Source: Pseudomonadota bacterium | GTDB taxonomy: Bacteria; Pseudomonadota; Alphaproteobacteria; Rhizobiales; Rhizobiaceae | Length of the DNA: 27,028 nucleotides | Assembly (NCBI GenBank): GCA_023422735.1 | Contig: JAFAGL010000034.1 | Location: forward strand, 1-27,028 | Reading direction: 5' to 3' | In this document: positions 18,942 to 25,982 of the stretch, piece after piece | Layout: the number at the start of each line of letters is the position of its first letter | Position numbering within the stretch: the first letter of the stretch is position 1 | The notes under the pieces: generated by a model | The model's database searches: none | What the model saw: the letters and a program-made list of their open reading frames with translations, nothing else | Told to the model about the DNA's origin: nothing | Program-made: the position numbers and the translations under genes

Positions 18942-20609
18942 ATGACGGGCTCGGTGTTTTTCCTGCATCTGGCGGGCGCGATCGCGCTGCTTTTGTGGGC
19001 TACCCGCATGGTCAAGACCGGGGTCGAACGCGCTTATGGCGATGTGCTGCGCATCAAGCTGCGCAACACGATGCGCAATCCGCTGGCTGCCGTCGCCACA
19101 GGCGCGGGGCTTGCGATTGCCCTGCAAAGCTCAACGGCCGTGACGCTTCTTGTCGGATCTTTCGCAGGTTCAGGCATTGTGTCGAGCCTCGCCGGGCAAC
19201 TCGCGGTGCGCGGCGCGGAAATCGGCTCGGCGCTTGTTGTGCGCCTGCTGACCTTTGATCTCACGCTTCTGGTGCCAATTTGTCTGGCCGCAGGCACGAC
19301 AATGTTTATGGCGACGGAAAAGCGGGAATGGCGCCAGCTTGGCCGCATTTTAGTCGGCATCGCGCTGCTTCTGCTTTCGCTTGAAATGATCGGCCATGCG
19401 TCAGAGCCCCTGCGCGACAGCAAGCTTTTGCCGCTGATCATCGACTATTTTTCCGGCGATCCTGTCACGGCATTCTTGTTGTCGGCCTTCATAACCTGGC
19501 TTTTCCATTCCTCGATCGCTGCCGTTCTGCTTCTCGTCACGCTGGCGTCGCGCGGGCTCATTCCGCCCGAACTCGGATTGGTCATGGTGCTTGGCGTCAA
19601 TCTGGGAAGCTCCCTGATCGCACCGCTTTTGACGCGCGCCTCGCCGCCCGCTGTCCGGCTTGTTCCGATCGGCAATCTGTTGATGCGCGGGGCGGGTTCG
19701 GTCACCGTACTTGCGCTTTATCTGTCGTTTCAGCCGTCGATCGGTTTTCTTGGCTCGACGGGCGCAGATCAGATCGTCAACGCTCATATCGCTTTCAACT
19801 GCTTGATGCTGCTCGCCGGCATACCTTTGGCGGGATTGATCCTGCGCGCTTCCGAAGCGATCGTACGCTTGTCCTCAAAGCCCGAGCCACAAACCGCGCT
19901 GGCTGAGGTCGAAACAAGCGTTTTGAATGAAGCTGCATTGAAAACGCCGCATCTTGCGCTCGGCAACGCCACGCGCGAGGTGGTGCGTATCTGCGAAATC
20001 ATCGAAGTGATGTTGCAGCGCATATTCGAGCTTTACGAAACGGCGGATGAGCGAACCATCGAGGAACTGTCTCGCCTGGATGACCGTGTAGATCGCCGTC
20101 ATGCGCGGTTGAAACTTTATCTCGCGCGTATCGATCCTTCTGCCATGACGGAAGACGACGCGTTAAGATGCGCAGAATTGCTTGGTGCCTGTGTGAAGCT
20201 CGAACAGGTCGGCGACATCATCGTGCGCAACATGCTGGTGCATGTGCGCAAGAAACTGCAACACCAGCTCGAATTCACGCAGGAAGGCTGGCGTGAACTG
20301 GCATCTTTTCACGCCGCCGTGCTCGCCAATGCGCGCCTTGCGTTCAATGTTCTGCTTTCCCGCGACAGCGAAACCGCACGTGAGCTGGTTGCCGAAAAAG
20401 ACAGGCTGCGCGAAGCCGAGAAGGAAACGGCCAAGCGGCATTTCGCCCGTTTGCGGGAAGGCACGTCCCGCAGCGTCGAAACCAGCGCCATCCATCTGGA
20501 CACGATCCGCGATCTGAAACAGATCAATTCGTTACTCGCTTCGATCGCTTACCCGGTTCTGGAAGAGCGCGGCTTGTTGAGCAGCTCGCGGTTGCGCACC
20601 GCCAGCTAG
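18942..20609 (+). CDS. Na/Pi cotransporter family protein with PhoU-like domain
   Basis: A 555-aa inner-membrane protein with the two inverted Na/Pi-cotransporter repeats (NptA/YjbB type) in the first ~310 residues: LQSSTAVTLL in repeat one and FHSSIAAVLL in repeat two. The second repeat has His where the classical motif has Gln, a variant I believe is common in alphaproteobacterial members. The cytoplasmic C-terminal ~210 residues are helical and charged, like PhoU. It should move phosphate (import or export; direction unknown) with sodium. ATG 18942 has a poor ribosome-binding site: the nearest purine-rich stretch, GGAGA, is ~25 bases away, and no better in-frame start is visible. It is divergent from dnaG and convergent with yqeY. 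Confidence 0.9.
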   Translation: MTGSVFFLHLAGAIALLLWATRMVKTGVERAYGDVLRIKLRNTMRNPLAAVATGAGLAIALQSSTAVTLLVGSFAGSGIVSSLAGQLAVRGAEIGSALVVRLLTFDLTLLVPICLAAGTTMFMATEKREWRQLGRILVGIALLLLSLEMIGHASEPLRDSKLLPLIIDYFSGDPVTAFLLSAFITWLFHSSIAAVLLLVTLASRGLIPPELGLVMVLGVNLGSSLIAPLLTRASPPAVRLVPIGNLLMRGAGSVTVLALYLSFQPSIGFLGSTGADQIVNAHIAFNCLMLLAGIPLAGLILRASEAIVRLSSKPEPQTALAEVETSVLNEAALKTPHLALGNATREVVRICEIIEVMLQRIFELYETADERTIEELSRLDDRVDRRHARLKLYLARIDPSAMTEDDALRCAELLGACVKLEQVGDIIVRNMLVHVRKKLQHQLEFTQEGWRELASFHAAVLANARLAFNVLLSRDSETARELVAEKDRLREAEKETAKRHFARLREGTSRSVETSAIHLDTIRDLKQINSLLASIAYPVLEERGLLSSSRLRTAS

Positions 20610-20696
20610 AGCCGATCAGAAGTCGTCGAAACCGCCCATATCCATGCTGTCGCCCGGATCAGTTCGCCCAACCAGAAACCGGGCGATCGAAAGCAA

Positions 20697-20726
20697 AAGC
20701 CCGAACCGTTCGCACGGTCCGGGCTT
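20697..20726 (-). terminator. Intrinsic terminator after yqeY
   Basis: 13-bp arms (20697-20709 and 20714-20726) with one mismatch and a 4-nt loop TCGC. On the minus strand the stem AAGCCCGGACCGT/ACGGTTCGGGCTT is followed by TTG, about 50 bp past the yqeY stop. It lies between two convergent genes and may also serve the Na/Pi cotransporter transcript. Confidence 0.8.
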
Positions 20727-20777
20727 CAAAAGGCGTTCAACAGATTGGCGACACTGCGGCGCGTTTGCAGTGCGCGA

Positions 20778-21236
20778 TCAGCCTTGTTGGAGCTGTGTCT
20801 TGACGATGCCGCTGGCCTTGCTGAAATCCATGGCGCCTGGATAACGCTCTTTGAGCGCGCTGATACATTTGCCCATGTCTTTCAAGCCGCTCGCGCCGGT
20901 ATCTGCAATGACAGTTGTGCACGCGGCGCGCATCTCTTCATCCGAAAGCTGACGCGGCAGGAATGTGCGGATGATCTCGATCTCATCGCGCTCCTGTTCC
21001 GCCAGCTCAAGGCGTCCACCTTCCTCGAAAGCCTTGGCCGATTCCTCGCGCTGACGAACCATCTTGGCCAGAATGGCCAGGATTTCCTCATCGGACGCCG
21101 GTTCCTTGCCCGCACCACGGCTGGCAATGTCTCGGTCCTTGATCGCAGCCAAAATCAGGCGCAGCGTGGATGTTTCCCGCTTTTTGCCGGATTTCATGGC
21201 CTCTTTGAGGGCGTTGGTGAACTGCTCGCGCAGCAT
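20778..21236 (-). CDS. yqeY: GatB/YqeY domain-containing protein
   Basis: A 152-aa soluble protein of the YqeY family, which resembles the tRNA-binding tail of the amidotransferase subunit GatB. Visible family features are the N-terminal LREQFTNALKEAMKSG, LRLILAAIKDRDI, then ELAEQERDEIEIIRTFLPRQL and the GASGLKDMGKCISALK segment near the end. Its role is unproven; a link to tRNA-dependent amidation is a family-based guess. ATG 21236 is chosen because AGGAG lies 9 bases upstream and the family starts here; the frame stays open for another ~130 codons upstream, but that part overlaps the divergent carA leader and looks non-coding. It is divergent from carA, a neighbourhood I associate with Hyphomicrobiales. 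Confidence 0.93.
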   Translation of the reverse strand: MLREQFTNALKEAMKSGKKRETSTLRLILAAIKDRDIASRGAGKEPASDEEILAILAKMVRQREESAKAFEEGGRLELAEQERDEIEIIRTFLPRQLSDEEMRAACTTVIADTGASGLKDMGKCISALKERYPGAMDFSKASGIVKTQLQQG

Positions 21237-21495
21237 TTGACTAACTCCTGTCAGCGCTTCCCGGAACGCGATCGTCGCCGCTGGAACACTTTTCGCATGG
21301 AAACAGCATGCAAAGCGACGCCGAGGCCGGGTTTTCGGTTGTCCGGTCCGGGTAAGGGCATTATGTGAGAGAAACTTCGGTCTAGCGCAATTTGCCTCGA
21401 CCGGTGTCCGTTCCGCCATATGGCTTTTGGACAGCGTGATTTCAAGCGCCACCTTTCGGCGTGCGCAGCAGATGGCTGCAGCAAGGAGATTGAGG

Positions 21496-22710
21496 ATGAA
21501 TCTGCCAGGCGAAACCCAGACACAGCCTTGGGGCGATGAAATTGCGACAGCGGTTCTCGTTTTGGCCGATGGCACGGTGATCGAAGGGCATGGCCTGGGC
21601 GCAACCGGCGAAGCGGTAGCGGAAGTCTGCTTCAACACCGCCCTGACCGGCTACGAGGAAATCCTCACCGATCCATCCTATGCGGGGCAGATCGTCACCT
21701 TCACCTTCCCGCATATCGGCAATGTGGGCGCCAATGATGAAGACATCGAAGATCTGACGCCAGCGGCCCGCGCCGGCGCCGTGGGAGCTGTGTTCAAGGC
21801 CGATGTCACCAATCCATCGAATTACCGGGCCAAAACCGATCTCGACGCATGGCTGAAGAAACGCGGCGTGGTCGCCCTGGCTGGCATCGATACACGCGCC
21901 TTGACCGCGCTGATCCGCGACAAGGGCGCGCCCAACGCGGTGATCGCGCATGATCCCAAGGGCAAGTTCGATATCGAAGCATTGAAGGAAAAAGCGAAAG
22001 CCTGGTCAGGCCTCGTTGGCCTCGATCTCGCAAAGGACGTGACTTCGGGCCAAAGCTCCGTGTGGAACGAGACGCAATGGGCCTGGAATGAAGGTCATGG
22101 CGAACAAGCCGAGCCCTCCCTGCATGTGGTCGCGATCGATTATGGCGTGAAGCGCAATATTTTGCGGCTTCTGTCGGGTCTGGGCGCGAAGGTGACGGTC
22201 GTTCCGGCGAGCACAAAGGCTGAAGATATTCTTGCGATGCAGCCCGATGGCGTTTTCCTGTCGAACGGCCCCGGCGACCCCGAGGCGACCGGCGAATATG
22301 CCGTGCCCGTCATTCAGGATCTCTTGAAAACCGAATTGCCGGTTTTCGGAATCTGCCTTGGGCACCAGATGCTGGCGCTGGCTCTCGGCGCAAAAACGGC
22401 GAAGATGCATCAGGGTCACCACGGCGCGAACCATCCCGTCAAGGACCACACGACCGGCAAGGTTGAGATCGTGTCGATGAACCACGGTTTCGCCGTCGAC
22501 AGCCAGTCGCTGCCCGAAGGCGTGGAAGAAACGCATGTGTCCCTGTTCGACGGTTCGAATTGCGGCATCGCGCTCAAGGGCAAGCCTGTCTTTTCCGTGC
22601 AGCACCACCCCGAAGCGTCTCCCGGCCCGCAGGATTCGCATTATCTTTTCCGCCGCTTCGTGAACCTCATTCACGAAAAGCGTGGCGAACCGCTTTTGGC
22701 GGAACGCTGA
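21496..22710 (+). CDS. carA: Carbamoyl-phosphate synthase small subunit CarA
   Basis: A 404-aa glutamine amidotransferase subunit that releases ammonia from glutamine and channels it to CarB for carbamoyl phosphate, feeding pyrimidine and arginine synthesis. The N-terminal CarA domain contains VCFNTALTGYEEILTDPSYAGQ, and the class I GATase domain has the triad C287 (GICLGHQ), H371 and E373 (QHHPEAS). The ATG at 21496 is preceded by AAGGAG at 7 bases and matches the known start; the frame is open further upstream but without a supporting site. carB is not in the window. A strong terminator follows, so carA appears to be a single-gene unit. Confidence 0.98.
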   Translation: MNLPGETQTQPWGDEIATAVLVLADGTVIEGHGLGATGEAVAEVCFNTALTGYEEILTDPSYAGQIVTFTFPHIGNVGANDEDIEDLTPAARAGAVGAVFKADVTNPSNYRAKTDLDAWLKKRGVVALAGIDTRALTALIRDKGAPNAVIAHDPKGKFDIEALKEKAKAWSGLVGLDLAKDVTSGQSSVWNETQWAWNEGHGEQAEPSLHVVAIDYGVKRNILRLLSGLGAKVTVVPASTKAEDILAMQPDGVFLSNGPGDPEATGEYAVPVIQDLLKTELPVFGICLGHQMLALALGAKTAKMHQGHHGANHPVKDHTTGKVEIVSMNHGFAVDSQSLPEGVEETHVSLFDGSNCGIALKGKPVFSVQHHPEASPGPQDSHYLFRRFVNLIHEKRGEPLLAER

Positions 22711-22719
22711 AGCTCACGC

Positions 22720-22748
22720 AAAAAGGGTGGCGCATTGCCACCCTTTTT
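22720..22748 (+). terminator. Intrinsic terminator after carA
   Basis: Perfect 12-bp arms AAAAAGGGTGGC (22720-22731) and GCCACCCTTTTT (22737-22748) with a 5-nt loop, beginning 10 bp after the carA stop. The symmetric A and T runs mean it may also terminate the convergent metallopeptidase transcript. Confidence 0.92.
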
Positions 22749-22775
22749 CTTTTGGCTTCCAGATTTTTCTGCCGC

Positions 22776-23663
22776 TCAGACCGGGTTGTTGAACGTATCG
22801 CAATCGCTCAACCGGCCATTTTCAAGGCCACGCTCAAACCAGGTCCGGCGCTGTTCGGACGTGCCGTGATTGAAGCTTTCCGGAACAACGTAACCCTGGG
22901 TGCGCTTTTGTAGCGTGTCGTCGCCGATCTGGGTTGCGGCGTTCAGCGCTTCTTCCACGTCGCCGCTTTCAAGCAGCCCTTTTTGCTCGGTGTAATGACC
23001 CCACACACCGGCAAAGCAATCCGCCTGAAGTTCGACACGGACCGACATGCGGTTGGCTTCTTCCTGGCTCATCGATTGGCGCATCTCGTTGAAGCGCGGC
23101 AGAATGCCTGTCAGGTTCTGCACATGGTGCCCGATCTCGTGCGCCACAACATAGGCTTGGGCGAAATCACCGGACGCCCCGAAGCGCTGTTCCAGTTCCT
23201 GAAAGAAGGTCGTGTCGAGATAAACGCGGCGATCGCCCGGGCAATAAAACGGGCCGGATGCAGATGATGCGAAGCCGCAAGCCGATTGGACCTGGCCACT
23301 GAACAGCACGAGGCGCGGCTCCTCATAGGTTTGACCCTCGGATTGGAAAATGCCGTTCCAGGCGTCTTCCGTTTCCGCAAGAACGGTGGAAACGAATTGC
23401 GTCATTTCATCGGACGCTTCGGTGTTCGTGGTTTGTGTTTGTTGCTGCTGCGGCTGCATGCCGCCGCCGCTCATTCCCGACAGGAGCGCGAGCGGATTGA
23501 TGCCCAGCAACCATGCGACGACGAACAGGATGATGATCCCCGTGATACCCCCGCCCGCCGAGTGAACCGGGATTCGGATCGGGCCACCGCCACCACCAAA
23601 TCCGCCACCTCGTCCGCGCCGATCTTCGACATTGGAGCTTTGACGACGGCCTCTCCACTGCAT
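22776..23663 (-). CDS. Neutral zinc metallopeptidase, YpfJ/KPN_02809 family
   Basis: A 295-aa protein of the putative neutral zinc metallopeptidase family (YpfJ type). A positively charged, Gly/Arg-rich N-terminus (residues ~1-35) is followed by one membrane helix (GITGIIILFVVAWLLGINPLALL), a Gln/Thr-rich linker and a catalytic domain probably in the periplasm. The zinc site is H175-E176-x-x-H179 (AHEIGHH), with E211 in ELQADCFAG as a likely third ligand. Family-typical FCGFASSASGPFYCPGD-like residues (CGFASSASGPFYCP) are also present. ATG 23663 is chosen because GAGGGG lies seven bases upstream; an upstream in-frame start at 23726 would add 21 residues not typical of the family. Substrates are unknown. 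It is divergent from the exported hydrolase. Confidence 0.93.
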   Translation of the reverse strand: MQWRGRRQSSNVEDRRGRGGGFGGGGGPIRIPVHSAGGGITGIIILFVVAWLLGINPLALLSGMSGGGMQPQQQQTQTTNTEASDEMTQFVSTVLAETEDAWNGIFQSEGQTYEEPRLVLFSGQVQSACGFASSASGPFYCPGDRRVYLDTTFFQELEQRFGASGDFAQAYVVAHEIGHHVQNLTGILPRFNEMRQSMSQEEANRMSVRVELQADCFAGVWGHYTEQKGLLESGDVEEALNAATQIGDDTLQKRTQGYVVPESFNHGTSEQRRTWFERGLENGRLSDCDTFNNPV

Positions 23664-23683
23664 AGCGTACCCCTCATGACGGT

Positions 23684-23698
23684 TTAACGTCTGTTTAA
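23684..23698. promoter_or_regulatory. Perfect CtrA-type box upstream of the metallopeptidase
   Basis: TTAA-CGTCTGT-TTAA is an exact TTAA-N7-TTAA match, 21-35 bp before the metallopeptidase ATG on the minus strand. It sits so near the start that, if bound, it would most likely block transcription unless the promoter is leader-less. Binding is inference. Confidence 0.5.
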
Positions 23699-23916
23699 AC
23701 TCGCGAAGGCCCAAAATCGTTGCCATCGCGCCACAGTTTGCGGCGTTGATTTCTCTAACGCAATCCCGACATCACAAACGCGTGATCAGGGTCCCATCTG
23801 CCTCATTCGCGCTGCATTGCAACGATGAGGAACGCCACTGTCGGATCAGGCTGTAGGAAAAGCCGCCTGAACGGCAGCTTAACACACTGTAAACCATATC
23901 CTTCCAAGATCGGACC

Positions 23917-24795
23917 ATGATGCGCAATCTCGCCACCACGGTTTTCGCTTGCCTTGCTCTGGGCCTGTGTCTCCAGCCCGCCGGAGCGCAGCCGGATTGC
24001 GGTGCTTCCGCATCTGTGAAAGGCATCGCGCCGTTAAATGCCAAATGCCTTGTGGAGAAGGTCGCCTTGTCAAACTCGACGGTCGCATTGAAGGCCGCGG
24101 TATTGAATCCGCTCGCATCTTCAACGATCAAGCGCGCGCCGGAATTCGTCGCCAATTTTCGTGAAGCGAGCCAGAAAAACGCGCCGACCCTCGTTTTGCT
24201 TCATGGTTCGGGCGGAAATGAAAACAGCCTGATGGAGCTTGCTTCCAAAGCCGCGCCCGGTGCTGCCCTGTTGGGCATTCGCGGGCGCGTCGTTCAGGAC
24301 GGCATCAACCGCTGGTATGCGCGTCATACGGCGACGAGCTTCGATCAGGATGATATTCATTCGGAAGCCAACGCTTTCGCGAAATTCATGACCAAGGCCC
24401 AGAAAGATTATGGGATCGACCTGAGCAACGCCATTTATCTGGGCTATTCCAACGGTGCGAACCTTCTTGCCGCGCTCTCGATGCTGCATCCCGATCTGGT
24501 TCAGCGCGCAGCGCTGTTGCGGCCGATGATGGTGCTGCAAAAGCTTCCCGAAGTGAACCTCGCCAAGGATTCGATCCTGATGGTTCCCGGCGAAGCCGAC
24601 GCAACTTACGGGCCATTCGCGCCGGGGCTTGAACAGGCCTTGTCGGACAAGGGGGCAAAGGTGGTAGAAAAAACCGTCAATCTCGGTCACCTCCTGGGTG
24701 AAGCCGATATTGGCGCGGTCAGCGATTGGCTCGCCTCTTTCAAGGGCGCACCGAGCGATCAAAAAGCTATCACGACGGCATCGGCAGAGAATTGA
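23917..24795 (+). CDS. Exported alpha/beta hydrolase, phospholipase/carboxylesterase type
   Basis: A 292-aa serine hydrolase with an N-terminal Sec signal peptide (LATTVFACLALGLCLQPAGAQ, cleavage expected after AGA). After an ~80-residue variable segment the hydrolase fold begins with VLLHGSGGNENS (oxyanion region); the triad is S178 (GYSNGA), D228 (GEADATYG) and H258 (LGHLLG). This order and these motifs fit the phospholipase/carboxylesterase family (YpfH/MhqD-like). Those relatives are generally cytoplasmic, so the exported form and its extra N-terminal segment are unusual. The substrate is unknown. ATG 23917 has only a weak upstream purine stretch; the adjacent ATG 23920 is equally possible. 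It is divergent from the metallopeptidase and 124 bp before the TAXI gene. Confidence 0.85.
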   Translation: MMRNLATTVFACLALGLCLQPAGAQPDCGASASVKGIAPLNAKCLVEKVALSNSTVALKAAVLNPLASSTIKRAPEFVANFREASQKNAPTLVLLHGSGGNENSLMELASKAAPGAALLGIRGRVVQDGINRWYARHTATSFDQDDIHSEANAFAKFMTKAQKDYGIDLSNAIYLGYSNGANLLAALSMLHPDLVQRAALLRPMMVLQKLPEVNLAKDSILMVPGEADATYGPFAPGLEQALSDKGAKVVEKTVNLGHLLGEADIGAVSDWLASFKGAPSDQKAITTASAEN

Positions 24796-24856
24796 ACAAG
24801 CTGATCTTGGTGTTGCTGGCCTAATCAATCATGCGATGCATAACTTATTCAAGGCG

Positions 24857-24886
24857 TTGACATAAGCCGGTCGGTAAAGCTTATCC
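24857..24886 (+). promoter_or_regulatory. Candidate sigma-70 promoter of the TRAP operon
   Basis: A perfect -35 TTGACA at 24857-24862 is followed after 17-18 bases by CTTATCC (24880-24886), a weak -10. It lies ~35 bp before the TAXI protein start in the gap after the hydrolase, so a separate transcript for the transporter is likely. The poor -10 keeps confidence modest. Confidence 0.45.
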
Positions 24887-24909
24887 TTAGAGCCAGAACT
24901 CAGGTAAAT

Positions 24910-24914
24910 GGGGA
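24910..24914 (+). promoter_or_regulatory. Ribosome-binding site fixing the TAXI protein start
   Basis: GGGGA lies 5 bases before ATG 24920. An earlier in-frame ATG at 24908 overlaps this site and has only CAGG before it, so 24920 is preferred. Confidence 0.6.
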
Positions 24915-24919
24915 TAAAC

Positions 24920-25900
24920 ATGACTTTTACTATTTCGCGCCGTGCTTTTACGATGGGCGCTGCTCTTCTCGCAGCCGGAATGCCACGCGCCTTTGCGCAA
25001 CAGGCTTTCTTCCGGATCGGCACCGGTGGCACGCAGGGTACCTATTTCCCGATTGGCGGCATTATCGCCAACTCCATCAGCGCCACAGGCCCCAACGGCG
25101 TTGAAGGATTGATCGCCACGGCCAACGCCTCCAACGGCTCGGTTGCAAATATCAACGCCATTCAAAGCGGCGCGTCGGAATCGGGTTTCACGCAGTCCGA
25201 CGTTGCAGCCTGGGCGCATGAAGGCACCGGCCTTTACGAAGGCAAGCCGAAGGTTGAAGATCTGCGGCTGATCGCAACCCTGTTCCCTGAAACACTGCAT
25301 ATCGTTGCGCGTGCCGATGCCGGCATCAAGTCGGTGGCCGATCTGAAGGGCAAGCGCGTTTCCATCGACGAGCCCGGCTCTGGCACGATCGTGGATGCAC
25401 GCATCGTCTTGAATGCCTATGGAATCACGGAAAAGGATATCCAGCCGGAATATCTGAAGCCTGGCCCGTCCGGCGAAAGAATGCGCGATGGCGGTCTCGA
25501 CGCCTATTTCTTCGTGGGCGGCTTCCCGGCAGGCGCCATCACCGAAATCGCTTCTTCGATGAACATCACCCTCGTTCCGGTGACCGGTCCCGAGGCTGAA
25601 AAAATCCTCGGCGAATACAGCTTCTTTTCCAAGAACACGGTTCCGGCGGATACCTATACGGGCGTTGGCGAAACGGAAACGCTTTCGGTCGCGGCACAGC
25701 TGGTCACCACTGTGAAGCAGCCCGAAGAGCTGGTTTACAACATCGCCAAGTCCCTTTTCTCGGAAGGCACGCAGAAGGCGTTGTCGGCCGGTCATGCCAA
25801 GGGCAAGGAAATCACGCTCGAAAACGCTGTTACGAGCGCGGGTATCCCCTTCCATCCAGGTGCGGAAAAATTCTATCGCGAAGCAGGCGTTCTCAAGTAA
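24920..25900 (+). CDS. TAXI-family TRAP transporter solute-binding protein
   Basis: A 326-aa periplasmic receptor of the TAXI subfamily that captures a solute and passes it to the TRAP permease encoded next. The N-terminus carries a twin-arginine-like signal (ISRRAFTMGAALLAAGMPRAFAQ), so export by Tat before cleavage after AFA is likely. The mature protein opens with RIGTGGTQGTYFPIGG, the hallmark TAXI start, and contains GVEGLIATANASNGSVANI, SVADLKGKRVSIDEPGSGT and LDAYFFVGGFP, all typical of the fold. TAXI ligands are poorly known (glutamate or other carboxylates in some cases); the ligand here is unknown. A terminator-like hairpin separates it from the permease gene, consistent with more receptor than permease. 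Confidence 0.95.
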   Translation: MTFTISRRAFTMGAALLAAGMPRAFAQQAFFRIGTGGTQGTYFPIGGIIANSISATGPNGVEGLIATANASNGSVANINAIQSGASESGFTQSDVAAWAHEGTGLYEGKPKVEDLRLIATLFPETLHIVARADAGIKSVADLKGKRVSIDEPGSGTIVDARIVLNAYGITEKDIQPEYLKPGPSGERMRDGGLDAYFFVGGFPAGAITEIASSMNITLVPVTGPEAEKILGEYSFFSKNTVPADTYTGVGETETLSVAAQLVTTVKQPEELVYNIAKSLFSEGTQKALSAGHAKGKEITLENAVTSAGIPFHPGAEKFYREAGVLK

Positions 25901-25926
25901 AACGCCGTTGATTCACACTGCATAAT

Positions 25927-25956
25927 GGCGCCGCCCTGAAAATGGGCGGTGCCTTT
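25927..25956 (+). terminator. Attenuator-like hairpin inside the TRAP operon
   Basis: A 10-bp stem (25927-25936 with 25944-25953; nine Watson-Crick pairs and one G-U) has a 7-nt loop and is followed by TTTCCTCTTTT. It sits between the binding-protein and permease genes, about 30 bp before the permease start. Partial termination here would lower permease relative to receptor. Confidence 0.65.
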
Positions 25957-25982
25957 CCTCTTTTCGAATCCCGGAGTCGCGC

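Noticed and set aside
21237..21638. Extended N-terminus for YqeY (~130 more residues)
   Set aside because: The extension has no family similarity and overlaps the divergent carA leader and start; ATG 21236 has a good AGGAG site.
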